A stretch of 8,835 nucleotides of DNA, taken from positions 1 to 8,835 of the forward strand of contig DKYK01000076.1 of assembly GCA_002492415.1 (NCBI GenBank), given 5' to 3'. This DNA is from Christensenella sp. UBA7102 (GTDB lineage: Bacteria; Bacillota; Clostridia; Christensenellales; UBA1750). Made by a program: the position numbers and the translations under genes. Below are positions 1 to 5,807 of this stretch, piece after piece; position 1 is the first letter of the stretch; each line of letters begins with the position of its first letter. Below the pieces are notes generated by a model. The model had not been told where the DNA came from, searched no databases, and saw nothing but the letters and a program-made list of their open reading frames with translations.

Positions 1-56
1 AGAGCACCTGACTCTTAATCAGGGTGTCCAGGGTTCGAGTCCCTGGCGGTCCACCA
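1..56 (+). tRNA. tRNA-Lys(CTT), 3' part, cut by window edge
   Basis: This is the last three quarters of a lysine tRNA gene; the 5' acceptor strand and most of the D arm lie outside the window. The anticodon stem CCTGA (7-11) pairs with TCAGG (19-23) around a 7-base loop whose bases 14-16 are CTT, reading the Lys codon AAG. The T arm is CAGGG (29-33), loop TTCGAGT (34-40), CCCTG (41-45). The acceptor 3' strand GCGGTCC (46-52), discriminator A (53) and an encoded CCA (54-56) complete the gene. Identity is by anticodon only, because the missing 5' part cannot be checked. Confidence 0.93.
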
Positions 57-60
57 AAGC

Positions 61-94
61 AAATCCGAACCTTCCGGGTTCGGATTTGTGTTTT
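61..94 (+). terminator. Intrinsic terminator of the tRNA-Lys gene
   Basis: An 11-bp perfect stem, AAATCCGAACC (61-71) with GGTTCGGATTT (77-87), encloses the loop TTCCG and is followed by GTGTTTT. It starts five bases after the tRNA CCA. The T tail is interrupted by G, so it is good but not ideal as a Rho-independent terminator. Confidence 0.8.
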
Positions 95-111
95 CATCTG
101 CACCAGCCAGT

Positions 112-148
112 CAGAATCCGAACTCACAGGGTTTAGATTCTGTTCTTT
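112..148 (+). terminator. Second, degenerate terminator-like hairpin
   Basis: CAGAATCCGAACTC (112-125) folds on GGGTTTAGATTCTG (129-142) with one C/A mismatch (119/135), two G-T wobbles (120/134, 124/130) and a three-base ACA loop, followed by TTCTTTT. Its left arm shares the run AATCCGAAC with the first hairpin (62-70), so it looks like a diverged copy of it. It may be a backup terminator or the remains of a second tRNA transcription-unit end. Confidence 0.55.
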
Positions 149-160
149 TGACTCCACCAG

Positions 161-201
161 AAGCCCATCGTAATTCTGACCCAATTACGATGGGCTTTTT
201 T
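161..201 (+). terminator. Third, strong intrinsic terminator
   Basis: A perfect 15-bp stem, AAGCCCATCGTAATT (161-175) with AATTACGATGGGCTT (183-197), has a 7-base loop and runs straight into T residues (196-201). It is the strongest terminator on the + strand here and should insulate the acetyltransferase gene from tRNA transcription. From its end to the promoter near 302, about 100 bases, I see nothing recognisable. Confidence 0.85.
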
Positions 202-301
202 CATTCGAAAGCCCGATTGGGGAATAACACCGCACAGCTTTGCCCCTGTCCGCATCGCATTATAAAATTTGTTTTTCCAGGCGCATCGCCCAAACCGCTC
301 T

Positions 302-330
302 TTCCAGACCATACCCTTTTATGGTATAAT
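302..330 (+). promoter_or_regulatory. Extended -10 promoter for the acetyltransferase unit
   Basis: A perfect TATAAT lies at 325-330, preceded by TG at 322-323, which makes an extended -10 element. The -35 position is poor (TTCCAG at 302-307 with a 17-base spacer), as is common when an extended -10 is present. A transcript would start near 337, about 33 bases before the ATG at 370. An inverted repeat overlaps the spacer (308-325). Confidence 0.65.
308..325 (+). repeat. Inverted repeat in promoter spacer, possible operator
   Basis: ACCATA (308-313) and TATGGT (320-325) form a perfect inverted repeat with a six-base centre (CCCTTT), between the -35 and -10 positions and ending on the first base of the -10. 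A repressor bound there would block the polymerase. The arms are short and could arise by chance; no regulator gene is adjacent. Confidence 0.3.
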
Positions 331-369
331 TTATTTATAGAAAGACCTTCTATGGCAAGGGGTGTGCGA

Positions 370-1587
370 ATGAATAATGACGGCGCGTTTCAAATGCGAC
401 AACTGACCGAGGGCGATCTGGAGCAGTTCAATGCGCTGCTGCGGTACGCCTTTCAGGTTACGACGACAGAAATGGTCAAAACCGGATGGTCAGAGGACGA
501 GATTAAACGTGAGAAACTGCCTATGCTCACCGAAGGGTATGTACTGGGCTGGTTTTACAACGGCAATCTTGCCTCGCAGATCGTGGTCTATCCCATGGAG
601 GTCAATGTCGAGGGAAATATACTCAAAATGGGCGGCGTGACGGGCGTGACCACCTATCCCGAATACGCTGGGCGCGGACTGATCCACAGCCTGATGGTCA
701 AGTGTCTGGAACACATGCGGGCAGAGAAGCAGTTCATCTCCTTTCTGTGCCCTTACTCCTTTCCCTTTTACCGTAAGATGGGCTGGGAAATTGTGTCCGA
801 CCGCCTTACCTTCACGATCAAGGATACGCAGCTGCCCAAGCGGCATGAGGTGCCCGGCATGGTCGAGCGTGTGGATTTGGAGAGCGAAGACCTGAAAAAC
901 GTACACGAGTACTTTGTGGTACAGCGCCACGGTGCAATGATCCGCAATGAGCTGGCCTGGCACGAATATTGGCGTTGGGACAACGATGACATGATCGCCG
1001 CCATCTACTACAGCGACAAACACAAGCCGCTTGGGTATGTCATCTATTACATTGAGGACGAAATCTTCCACATCAAGGAAATGGTGCACCTGAATCTGGA
1101 GGCACAGAACGGCCTTTGGAACTACATCAGCGCGCATTTTTCCATGATTACGGAAGTGCGCGGTGCAAATTACTCAGGCGAACCCCTCGCCTTCCTCATT
1201 GAGGACAGCGAGATCACCGAGACCATTTCGCCCTATGCGATGGCGCGCATCGTGGACGTGCGGGAGTTCCTGCTGCAATACAACTTTCTCAATCGCCCCG
1301 AAGATCTGCGGATTTATTTCAAGGTGTCCGATCCCCTGGCGGAGTGGAACCGCGGCACCTTCAAGCTGTGGTGGGAAGACGAGGAGACGTATTGTGAAAA
1401 GGTGGATGACGAGGAAGGCGTCAACGTCATTTCCCTGGACGTGCAAACTCTTACCGCCATGCTCATGGGTTACAAGCGTCCCAGCTACCTCTATCGCAAC
1501 AATCGGCTGAACATGGAGTATTACTGGATCCGCATCCTCGAGCAGCTCATCCATCACGACACGCCCTATTTCTCCGATTATTTTTAA
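370..1587 (+). CDS. Eis-family GNAT N-acetyltransferase
   Basis: This 405-residue cytoplasmic protein matches the Eis-like GNAT architecture (about 400 residues): an N-terminal acetyl-CoA-binding GNAT domain, a second GNAT-like domain, and a C-terminal sterol-carrier-like (SCP2) fold. Such enzymes move acetyl from acetyl-CoA to amines; mycobacterial Eis acetylates aminoglycosides at several positions. The CoA loop is visible at residues 89-108 (GGVTG, then YPEYAGRGL). Tyr134 in PFYRKMGWE sits where Eis has its general-acid Tyr126. The chain ends in Phe (F405), as in Eis, where the terminal carboxylate acts as base. I chose ATG 370 because AAGGGG (357-362) lies seven bases upstream; the in-frame ATG at 352 has a poorer site, and starts further upstream would run into the terminators. 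The beta-helix gene follows after 27 bases, probably in one operon. The natural substrate is unknown; calling it a resistance gene would be unsupported. Confidence 0.88.
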   Translation: MNNDGAFQMRQLTEGDLEQFNALLRYAFQVTTTEMVKTGWSEDEIKREKLPMLTEGYVLGWFYNGNLASQIVVYPMEVNVEGNILKMGGVTGVTTYPEYAGRGLIHSLMVKCLEHMRAEKQFISFLCPYSFPFYRKMGWEIVSDRLTFTIKDTQLPKRHEVPGMVERVDLESEDLKNVHEYFVVQRHGAMIRNELAWHEYWRWDNDDMIAAIYYSDKHKPLGYVIYYIEDEIFHIKEMVHLNLEAQNGLWNYISAHFSMITEVRGANYSGEPLAFLIEDSEITETISPYAMARIVDVREFLLQYNFLNRPEDLRIYFKVSDPLAEWNRGTFKLWWEDEETYCEKVDDEEGVNVISLDVQTLTAMLMGYKRPSYLYRNNRLNMEYYWIRILEQLIHHDTPYFSDYF

Positions 1588-1614
1588 TTTTTTTCGCAAA
1601 AGGAGACTGTCATC

Positions 1615-2712
1615 ATGGAGCGCATCTTTGACATCACGACCTTTGGCGCGATAGGCGATGGGAAAGCCGACTGCACCGCCGCAATACAGGCTGCAATCGA
1701 CGCGGCGGCAGCGGTGGGCAACGCCAAGATTCTCGTGCCGCCGGGCATCTATTCAGCGGGCCGTCTGCGCCTGCACGGGCAGTACATCGCGATGGAGGGC
1801 TGCTCGGCATGGAGTTTCCGCGGTGACGGCGCTTCAGTGCTGTCCCTGAACACTGCCGAAACCGACTGCCTGCTGGACATCACCGGCGCATTCGGCTGTG
1901 CGCTGCGCGGACTGTGCCTTACGGGCAACCAGCTGGGAAAAAACGTGCACGGCGTCAAACTCTATTGGGCCCAGTACAACGGTGGCAGTGAGGAGGACAC
2001 CCCCTGTATTGACGATTGCCGCATCGGCAACTTCACGGGCGACGGCGTGCATTTGGAGCACATCTGGTGCTTCTCGGTGCGCCATTCCATGCTTCACCGC
2101 AACGGCGGCGCCGGCCTTTTCATCGATGGCTGGGATGGGTTCATACTGGACAACTGGCTGACCGCCAACGGTAACGCGGGTCTCCTGGGCGGCAACGTAG
2201 TGGCCTCCATTACCTGCACGGGCAACCGCGTGGAATGGAACCACCGTGGCGGATTTGTACTGCCATTCGGCGACAGCTTTAACTTCACCGGAAACTTTTT
2301 CGACCGCTCCTTCGGCCCTGCAATCGAGTTGGGCGCTGCGGACAAGTTTGTGGATCTGGTTTCCGTCACGGGCAACATCTTCCGCAGGAGCGGAGCGCGC
2401 GCCCCGGAAGAGGCTTTTGATAATCCTGACCTGAGCAGCCATCTGCTGCTGACCAACTGCCGCAACACTACCGTAATCGGCAACACCATGCGCGTGGGGC
2501 GCAACGACGGCGGCGGCGGGGTGCTCAGCCCGGATTACGGCTTCATCATCACTGATGCGCAGGACTGCGTCATTCGGGACAACACGATGGCGCGCGGCGC
2601 GCTCGTGGAATCTGTCGTACTGCGCGGCGACAATTCCTCCTCCATCATTCAGGACAACATCGGCGCTCTGGCCACGCAGGAGACCACGACCGGCTCTCCC
2701 CTGCTCAACTAA
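1615..2712 (+). CDS. Right-handed beta-helix, pectate-lyase-3-like protein
   Basis: This 365-residue protein opens with the signature of the pectate lyase 3 superfamily (DITTFGAIGDGKADCTAAIQ, residues 6-25, then VPPGIY at 41-46), also found in GH28-like enzymes and phage tailspikes. The rest is a ladder of parallel beta-helix coils, seen as recurring Gly-Asn or Asp-Asn turns: TGNRVEWNH (202), TGNFFDRS (225), TGNIFRRS (252), IGNTMRVG (288), RDNTMARG (321) and QDNIG (346). There is no signal peptide or membrane segment, so it should act in the cytoplasm. Candidate roles are lysis, hydrolysis or epimerisation of a uronate-containing saccharide; I cannot name catalytic residues. AAAGGAG (about 1600) precedes the ATG. 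It follows the acetyltransferase gene by 27 bases, with no promoter visible between, so the two are probably co-transcribed. Cellular or phage-tail structural proteins also use this fold, but no phage genes are nearby. Confidence 0.8.
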   Translation: MERIFDITTFGAIGDGKADCTAAIQAAIDAAAAVGNAKILVPPGIYSAGRLRLHGQYIAMEGCSAWSFRGDGASVLSLNTAETDCLLDITGAFGCALRGLCLTGNQLGKNVHGVKLYWAQYNGGSEEDTPCIDDCRIGNFTGDGVHLEHIWCFSVRHSMLHRNGGAGLFIDGWDGFILDNWLTANGNAGLLGGNVVASITCTGNRVEWNHRGGFVLPFGDSFNFTGNFFDRSFGPAIELGAADKFVDLVSVTGNIFRRSGARAPEEAFDNPDLSSHLLLTNCRNTTVIGNTMRVGRNDGGGGVLSPDYGFIITDAQDCVIRDNTMARGALVESVVLRGDNSSSIIQDNIGALATQETTTGSPLLN

Positions 2713-2720
2713 AGACAGCA

Positions 2721-2766
2721 AAACAGCGCTCCGCACGGCGAATCTGCTGCACGGAGCGCTTTCCTT
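2721..2766. terminator. Bidirectional terminator between convergent genes
   Basis: AGCGCTCCG (2725-2733) pairs perfectly with CGGAGCGCT (2752-2760). On the + strand it is followed by TTCCTT; on the - strand the stem is followed by GTTTT. It lies between the convergent stop codons of the beta-helix gene (2712) and the aldo/keto reductase gene (2776), so it probably ends both transcripts. The 18-base centre is not strongly paired and the T tracts are modest. Confidence 0.65.
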
Positions 2767-2775
2767 ATGCAATTT

Positions 2776-3918
2776 TTATTTTCCAAATACTTCCGCGGCT
2801 CGCTTCATGTTCTCCTTGACAGACACCGCAAAGGGGCAACGCTTCTCGCACGCGCCGCAGCCGATGCACTCAGAAGCATGGTGGGCCAGTGCATCATAAT
2901 GGGCCTGTATAGTGCCTTCCGCGCCCTGCTGCTGTGCCAGCGCGAGGTACTTGTTCACCGCCGCTACATCCAACCCCACGGGGCAGGGCAGACAGTGGTT
3001 GCAGTACATGCACTTGCCGCGGATGGCGGACTTTGTGCCCGCCGCGATGCAGGTGTAATCCTTCTCCTCGCCGGTCGCCGTCTCGTAGGCGAGGCTTGCC
3101 AGCATCTCCTCCGGCGTGCGCGCGCCCATCAACACCGAGGCCACCGCAGGGCGCTCCAGCGCATAGTGAATGCACTGCGCAGGCGTCAGCGCAAAGCCAA
3201 AGGGGGAGCCCTGTGGATTGAGCAGTAACCCAGCTCCCAGCGTCTTCATCACCGTGATGCCCACGCCCTTCTCCTCGCACAGGCGGTACAGCTCCTCTCG
3301 GTCAGGATCCATCGCGAGACGCTGCGGTGCGTATGTTTCGCCCTTCCAGAAGTCGTCCACCGAGGTGCCCGCAGGCAGCAGATCAAACGCCGGGTTGATG
3401 GAAAACATCATCATGTCCAGCACACCCGTTTCCACCATTTTACGCGCCGTCACTGGGTCGTGCGACGACACGCCCAGGTACCGGATCACGCCGCGTTTTT
3501 TCAGCTCCAGGCAGTAATCAATGTATGGGCTGTTGAAGGACTTATCAAAATCCTCCTGCGTGTCAATGAAGTGCATCATGCCCAGGTCAATGTAATCCGT
3601 GTGAAAGCGCGTGAGGAAGTCCTTGACAAACTCGTCACACAGCTTGACATCGCGCGAGCGCAGGTACTGGCCATTCTGCAGCACCGCACCGATGTGCCCC
3701 TGCAGGATCACATCCTTTCGTCGGCTGCCCAGCGCGTCGCCCATGTGCGAGCGCACGTCCGGCTGGGGCATGAACACGTCCATGATGTTGACGCCCGCCT
3801 CCATCGCGGTGCGCATCACGCGCTCACTGGTCGCATAGTCCGCATCCGTGATGTGCTCGCCGCCAAATCCGATGCGCGAAACCTTCAAGCCCGTCTTTCC
3901 CAGCGTCCTGTACTGCAT
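2776..3918 (-). CDS. Aldo/keto reductase with C-terminal 4Fe-4S ferredoxin domain
   Basis: This 380-residue protein has an aldo/keto reductase barrel (about 1-280) fused to a bacterial ferredoxin-type tail. The start MQYRTLGKTGLKVSRIGFGG is typical of the family. The tail carries two Cys sets: C303, C306, C309, C312 (CX2CX2CX2CP) and C351, C354, C357, C361 (CX2CX2CX3CP), so two 4Fe-4S clusters are expected. Of the usual catalytic tetrad, Asp47 and His116 (MMHF) are recognisable, but the usual Tyr and Lys positions read MPQP (50-53) and QGHIG (73-77), as I recall for a Clostridia subfamily. It is probably an oxidoreductase linking an NAD(P)-type reaction to iron-sulfur electron transfer; the substrate is unknown. 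I chose ATG 3918 because GAGGTG (3927-3932, - strand) lies eight bases upstream and the family start aligns there. It has its own promoter and appears monocistronic. Confidence 0.9.
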   Translation of the reverse strand: MQYRTLGKTGLKVSRIGFGGEHITDADYATSERVMRTAMEAGVNIMDVFMPQPDVRSHMGDALGSRRKDVILQGHIGAVLQNGQYLRSRDVKLCDEFVKDFLTRFHTDYIDLGMMHFIDTQEDFDKSFNSPYIDYCLELKKRGVIRYLGVSSHDPVTARKMVETGVLDMMMFSINPAFDLLPAGTSVDDFWKGETYAPQRLAMDPDREELYRLCEEKGVGITVMKTLGAGLLLNPQGSPFGFALTPAQCIHYALERPAVASVLMGARTPEEMLASLAYETATGEEKDYTCIAAGTKSAIRGKCMYCNHCLPCPVGLDVAAVNKYLALAQQQGAEGTIQAHYDALAHHASECIGCGACEKRCPFAVSVKENMKRAAEVFGK

Positions 3919-3960
3919 AAACCAAACACCTCGCTCATTTTTTTGTCGTTCCATGTCTTC

Positions 3961-3988
3961 ATTATAACGTCTGGTTTTCATCTGTCAA
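3961..3988 (-). promoter_or_regulatory. Consensus sigma-70 promoter of the aldo/keto reductase
   Basis: On the - strand, TTGACA (3988-3983) and TATAAT (3966-3961) both match consensus exactly, with a 16-base spacer. The expected start near 3954 gives a leader of about 35 bases before the ATG at 3918. The promoter begins 20 bases beyond the T tract of the proS terminator, so the gene is transcribed independently and probably strongly. Confidence 0.85.
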
Positions 3989-4007
3989 CCATTTTCCTGG
4001 GTCAAGC

Positions 4008-4033
4008 AAAAAGGGGAGGCTCACACCTCCCCT
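4008..4033 (-). terminator. Intrinsic terminator of proS
   Basis: On the - strand AGGGGAGG (4033-4026) pairs with CCTCCCCT (4019-4012) around a six-base loop and continues into a T run (4012-4008). It starts 14 bases after the proS stop codon. Confidence 0.88.
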
Positions 4034-4046
4034 ATATCCAATCCAC

Positions 4047-5489
4047 TTAATACTGCTTGCCGAAGTAGATGAGCTTGGTCGCCTTCTTGCCGCAGCAGAC
4101 GCAGGTATCGCCGATGGGCGTCTGATCAAAGGGCATGTTGCGGGTCTTGGCGTTGAAGCGGTTCTTGACCTCCAGCTCGCACTCGTCGGAGCCGCACCAC
4201 ATGCCGCGCGCAAAGCCGTCCTGCACAGCCTCACCCAGCTCTTCCATGTTGGTCACATCCTTGATGTGCGCATCGCGGAAGGCCAGCGCCTTGGCAAACA
4301 GGCCCTGCTGCACGTCGTCGAGCAGCTTGGGCAGTTCGGTGGTCAGCGCGTCGATGGCAATGGTGGACTTTTCCAGCGTATCGCGGCGGCAGACCGTCAC
4401 CACGCCGTTTTCCATGTCACGAGGGCCGACCTCAATGCGGACGGGCACACCCTTCATCTCCCACTCATTGAACTTCCAGCCTGCGGACTGATCGCGCTCA
4501 TCGATGTGCACGCGCAGGCCCGCCGCCTTGAGAGAATCCGCGATCTGATGCGCCTTTTCGGTGACACCGGGCTTGTGCGCTGCGATGGGCAGCACGACGG
4601 CCTGAATGGGCGCGACCTTGGGGGGCAGCACAAGGCCGCGGTCGTCGCCGTGCACCATGATGATGGCGCCGATGAGGCGGGTGGACACGCCCCAGCTGGT
4701 CTCCTCGACGTACTTCTGCTTGCCGTCCTTGTCCAGAAACATGATGTCAAAGGCCTTGGCGAAATTGTCGCCGAAGTTGTGGGTGGTGCCCGCCTGCAGC
4801 GCCTTGCCGTCGTGCATCATCGCCTCCATCGAATAGGTGGCGCGCGCGCCCGCGAACTTCTCCAGTTCGGACTTCTGGCCCACAAGCACGGGAATGGCCA
4901 GCACCTCCTCGGCAAACTTGCGGTAGACCTCCAGCATCGTCAGCGCCTCCTCCTGCGCCTCCTCAGCGGTGGCGTGGATGGTGTGGCCCTCCTGCCAGAG
5001 GAACTCCGAGGTGCGCAGGAAGGGGCGGGTGCTCTTCTCCCAGCGCATCACATTGCACCACTGGTTGTACTTCATGGGCAGGTCACGCCAGGACTGCACC
5101 CACTTGGCGTACATGGTGCAGAAGATGGTCTCCGAGGTGGGGCGAATGGCCAGGCGCTCGGCCAGCGGTTCGGTGCCGCCCTGCGTCACCCACGCGACCT
5201 CGGGCGCGAAGCCCTCGACGTGCTCCGCCTCCTTCATCAGCAGGCTTTCGGGCAGCAGCATGGGCATGTACACGTTTTCGTGGCCGGTGGCCTTGAACTC
5301 CGCGTCCATCTGCTTCTGGATGAGCTCCCAGATGCCGTAGCCATAGGGTTTGATGACCATGCAGCCGCGCACGGGGGCATAGTCCACCATGTCGGTCTTG
5401 AGAATGACGTCGGTGTACCACTGTCCGAAGTCCACGTCGCGGGGCGTGATCTCCTTAACGAACTCTTGTTGATTCTTGTTCTTTGCCAT
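4047..5489 (-). CDS. proS: Prolyl-tRNA synthetase, archaeal/eukaryotic-like type
   Basis: ProS charges tRNA-Pro with proline using ATP. At 480 residues it is the short form that lacks the editing insertion of the E. coli-type enzyme. Class II features are visible: the Pro-binding loop RPTSE (116-120), motif 2 RWEKSTRPFLRTSEFLWQEG (149-168) and the region VSTRLIGA (268-275) leading to GDDRGLVLPP. The anticodon-binding domain follows, with the GWKFNEWEMKGVPVRIEVGPRD block (338-358). The C-terminal zinc-binding domain has C432, C437, C463 and C466, and the chain ends in Tyr (FGKQY) as in this family. I chose ATG 5489 because AGGAGG (5502-5497, - strand) lies seven bases upstream; longer readings run into the T-box leader. 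A T-box riboswitch controls the gene (5518-5760) and a terminator follows it. Nothing in it looks broken. Confidence 0.97.
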   Translation of the reverse strand: MAKNKNQQEFVKEITPRDVDFGQWYTDVILKTDMVDYAPVRGCMVIKPYGYGIWELIQKQMDAEFKATGHENVYMPMLLPESLLMKEAEHVEGFAPEVAWVTQGGTEPLAERLAIRPTSETIFCTMYAKWVQSWRDLPMKYNQWCNVMRWEKSTRPFLRTSEFLWQEGHTIHATAEEAQEEALTMLEVYRKFAEEVLAIPVLVGQKSELEKFAGARATYSMEAMMHDGKALQAGTTHNFGDNFAKAFDIMFLDKDGKQKYVEETSWGVSTRLIGAIIMVHGDDRGLVLPPKVAPIQAVVLPIAAHKPGVTEKAHQIADSLKAAGLRVHIDERDQSAGWKFNEWEMKGVPVRIEVGPRDMENGVVTVCRRDTLEKSTIAIDALTTELPKLLDDVQQGLFAKALAFRDAHIKDVTNMEELGEAVQDGFARGMWCGSDECELEVKNRFNAKTRNMPFDQTPIGDTCVCCGKKATKLIYFGKQY

Positions 5490-5517
5490 TTCGTTTCCTC
5501 CTGTCCTTTTCGGGGCG

Positions 5518-5563
5518 AAAAAAAGCTTCGCCCCAACGCAAAATCTACACATTGGGGCGAAGC
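5518..5563 (-). terminator. T-box attenuator terminator
   Basis: On the - strand GCTTCGCCCCAA (5563-5552) pairs perfectly over 12 bp with TTGGGGCGAAGC (5536-5525) around a 15-base loop, then continues into seven T residues (5524-5518). It lies 22 bases before the proS Shine-Dalgarno. It forms when the T-box antiterminator is not stabilised by uncharged tRNA. Confidence 0.93.
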
Positions 5564-5760
5564 GGCATTGCTTCACGGTACCACCCAAATTCGGCGCGCA
5601 ACACGCGCCCTCCTTTGAAGCGCTTTAACGCAGCGCAACGGTGGGTTGATCCCCACTGCCTTGGGAGACGGGGCGCAGATTCCACCCGGCGCGGCGCTTT
5701 CAGCCCATGGCGCACGCTCTCTTGAGCCGGATCTGCCTCTCTGCGGTTTCTCCTTCATCG
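5518..5760 (-). promoter_or_regulatory. T-box riboswitch leader of proS
   Basis: This leader reads the charging state of tRNA-Pro. The base of stem I is GGAGA (5753-5749) with TCTCC (5668-5664); an inner stem is GCAGAT (5736-5731) with ATCTGC (5680-5675). The 3' strand between them reads GCCCCG (5674-5669), giving overlapping Pro codons CCC or CCG for the specifier. Further hairpins are GTGGG/CCCAC (5656-5641) and GGCGCG/CGCGCC (5609-5593, probably stem III). The T-box bulge TGGTACC is at 5583-5577; its TGGT fits a tRNA end ACCA. The antiterminator pairs TTGGG (5588-5584) with CCCAA (5556-5552), and GTGAAG (5576-5571) with CTTCGC (5562-5557). That same right arm is the left arm of the terminator, so the two folds exclude each other. 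Uncharged tRNA-Pro should favour read-through into proS. Confidence 0.95.
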
Positions 5761-5771
5761 GCAACACCTAT

Positions 5772-5799
5772 ATTATACCCGTTTTTCAGCGCAATGCAA
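5772..5799 (-). promoter_or_regulatory. Promoter of the proS T-box transcript
   Basis: On the - strand a perfect TATAAT (5777-5772) is preceded, across a 16-base spacer, by TTGCAT (5799-5794), a weak match to TTGACA. The start would fall near 5765, just before stem I of the T-box. The -35 begins nine bases after the stop codon of the upstream hydrolase gene. Confidence 0.7.
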
Positions 5800-5807
5800 G
5801 TAAAAAA

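Noticed and set aside
88..369. A longer N terminus for the acetyltransferase, starting at 88
   Set aside because: The added stretch would translate two terminator hairpins and the promoter, resembles no domain, and has no good ribosome site. ATG 370 has AAGGGG at the right distance and the family alignment begins there.
370..1587. Naming the Eis-like enzyme an aminoglycoside resistance gene
   Set aside because: The catalytic features match Eis, but many Firmicutes carry such genes without known resistance, and nothing else here (integron, transposon, other resistance genes) supports it.
1834..2772. A 312-codon open frame on the - strand
   Set aside because: It is antisense to the beta-helix gene, has no recognisable motif, and crosses the terminator at its own 5' end. 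It is a shadow of biased codon use.
5490..5588. A 33-residue N-terminal extension of ProS
   Set aside because: It would translate the T-box antiterminator and terminator. The AGGAGG seven bases before ATG 5489 decides the start.
4266..5618. A 450-codon open frame on the + strand
   Set aside because: It lies antisense to proS, whose protein is unmistakable over its full length. The + strand translation is low-complexity, rich in Leu, His, Gly and Val, as expected from the complement of a GC-rich gene.
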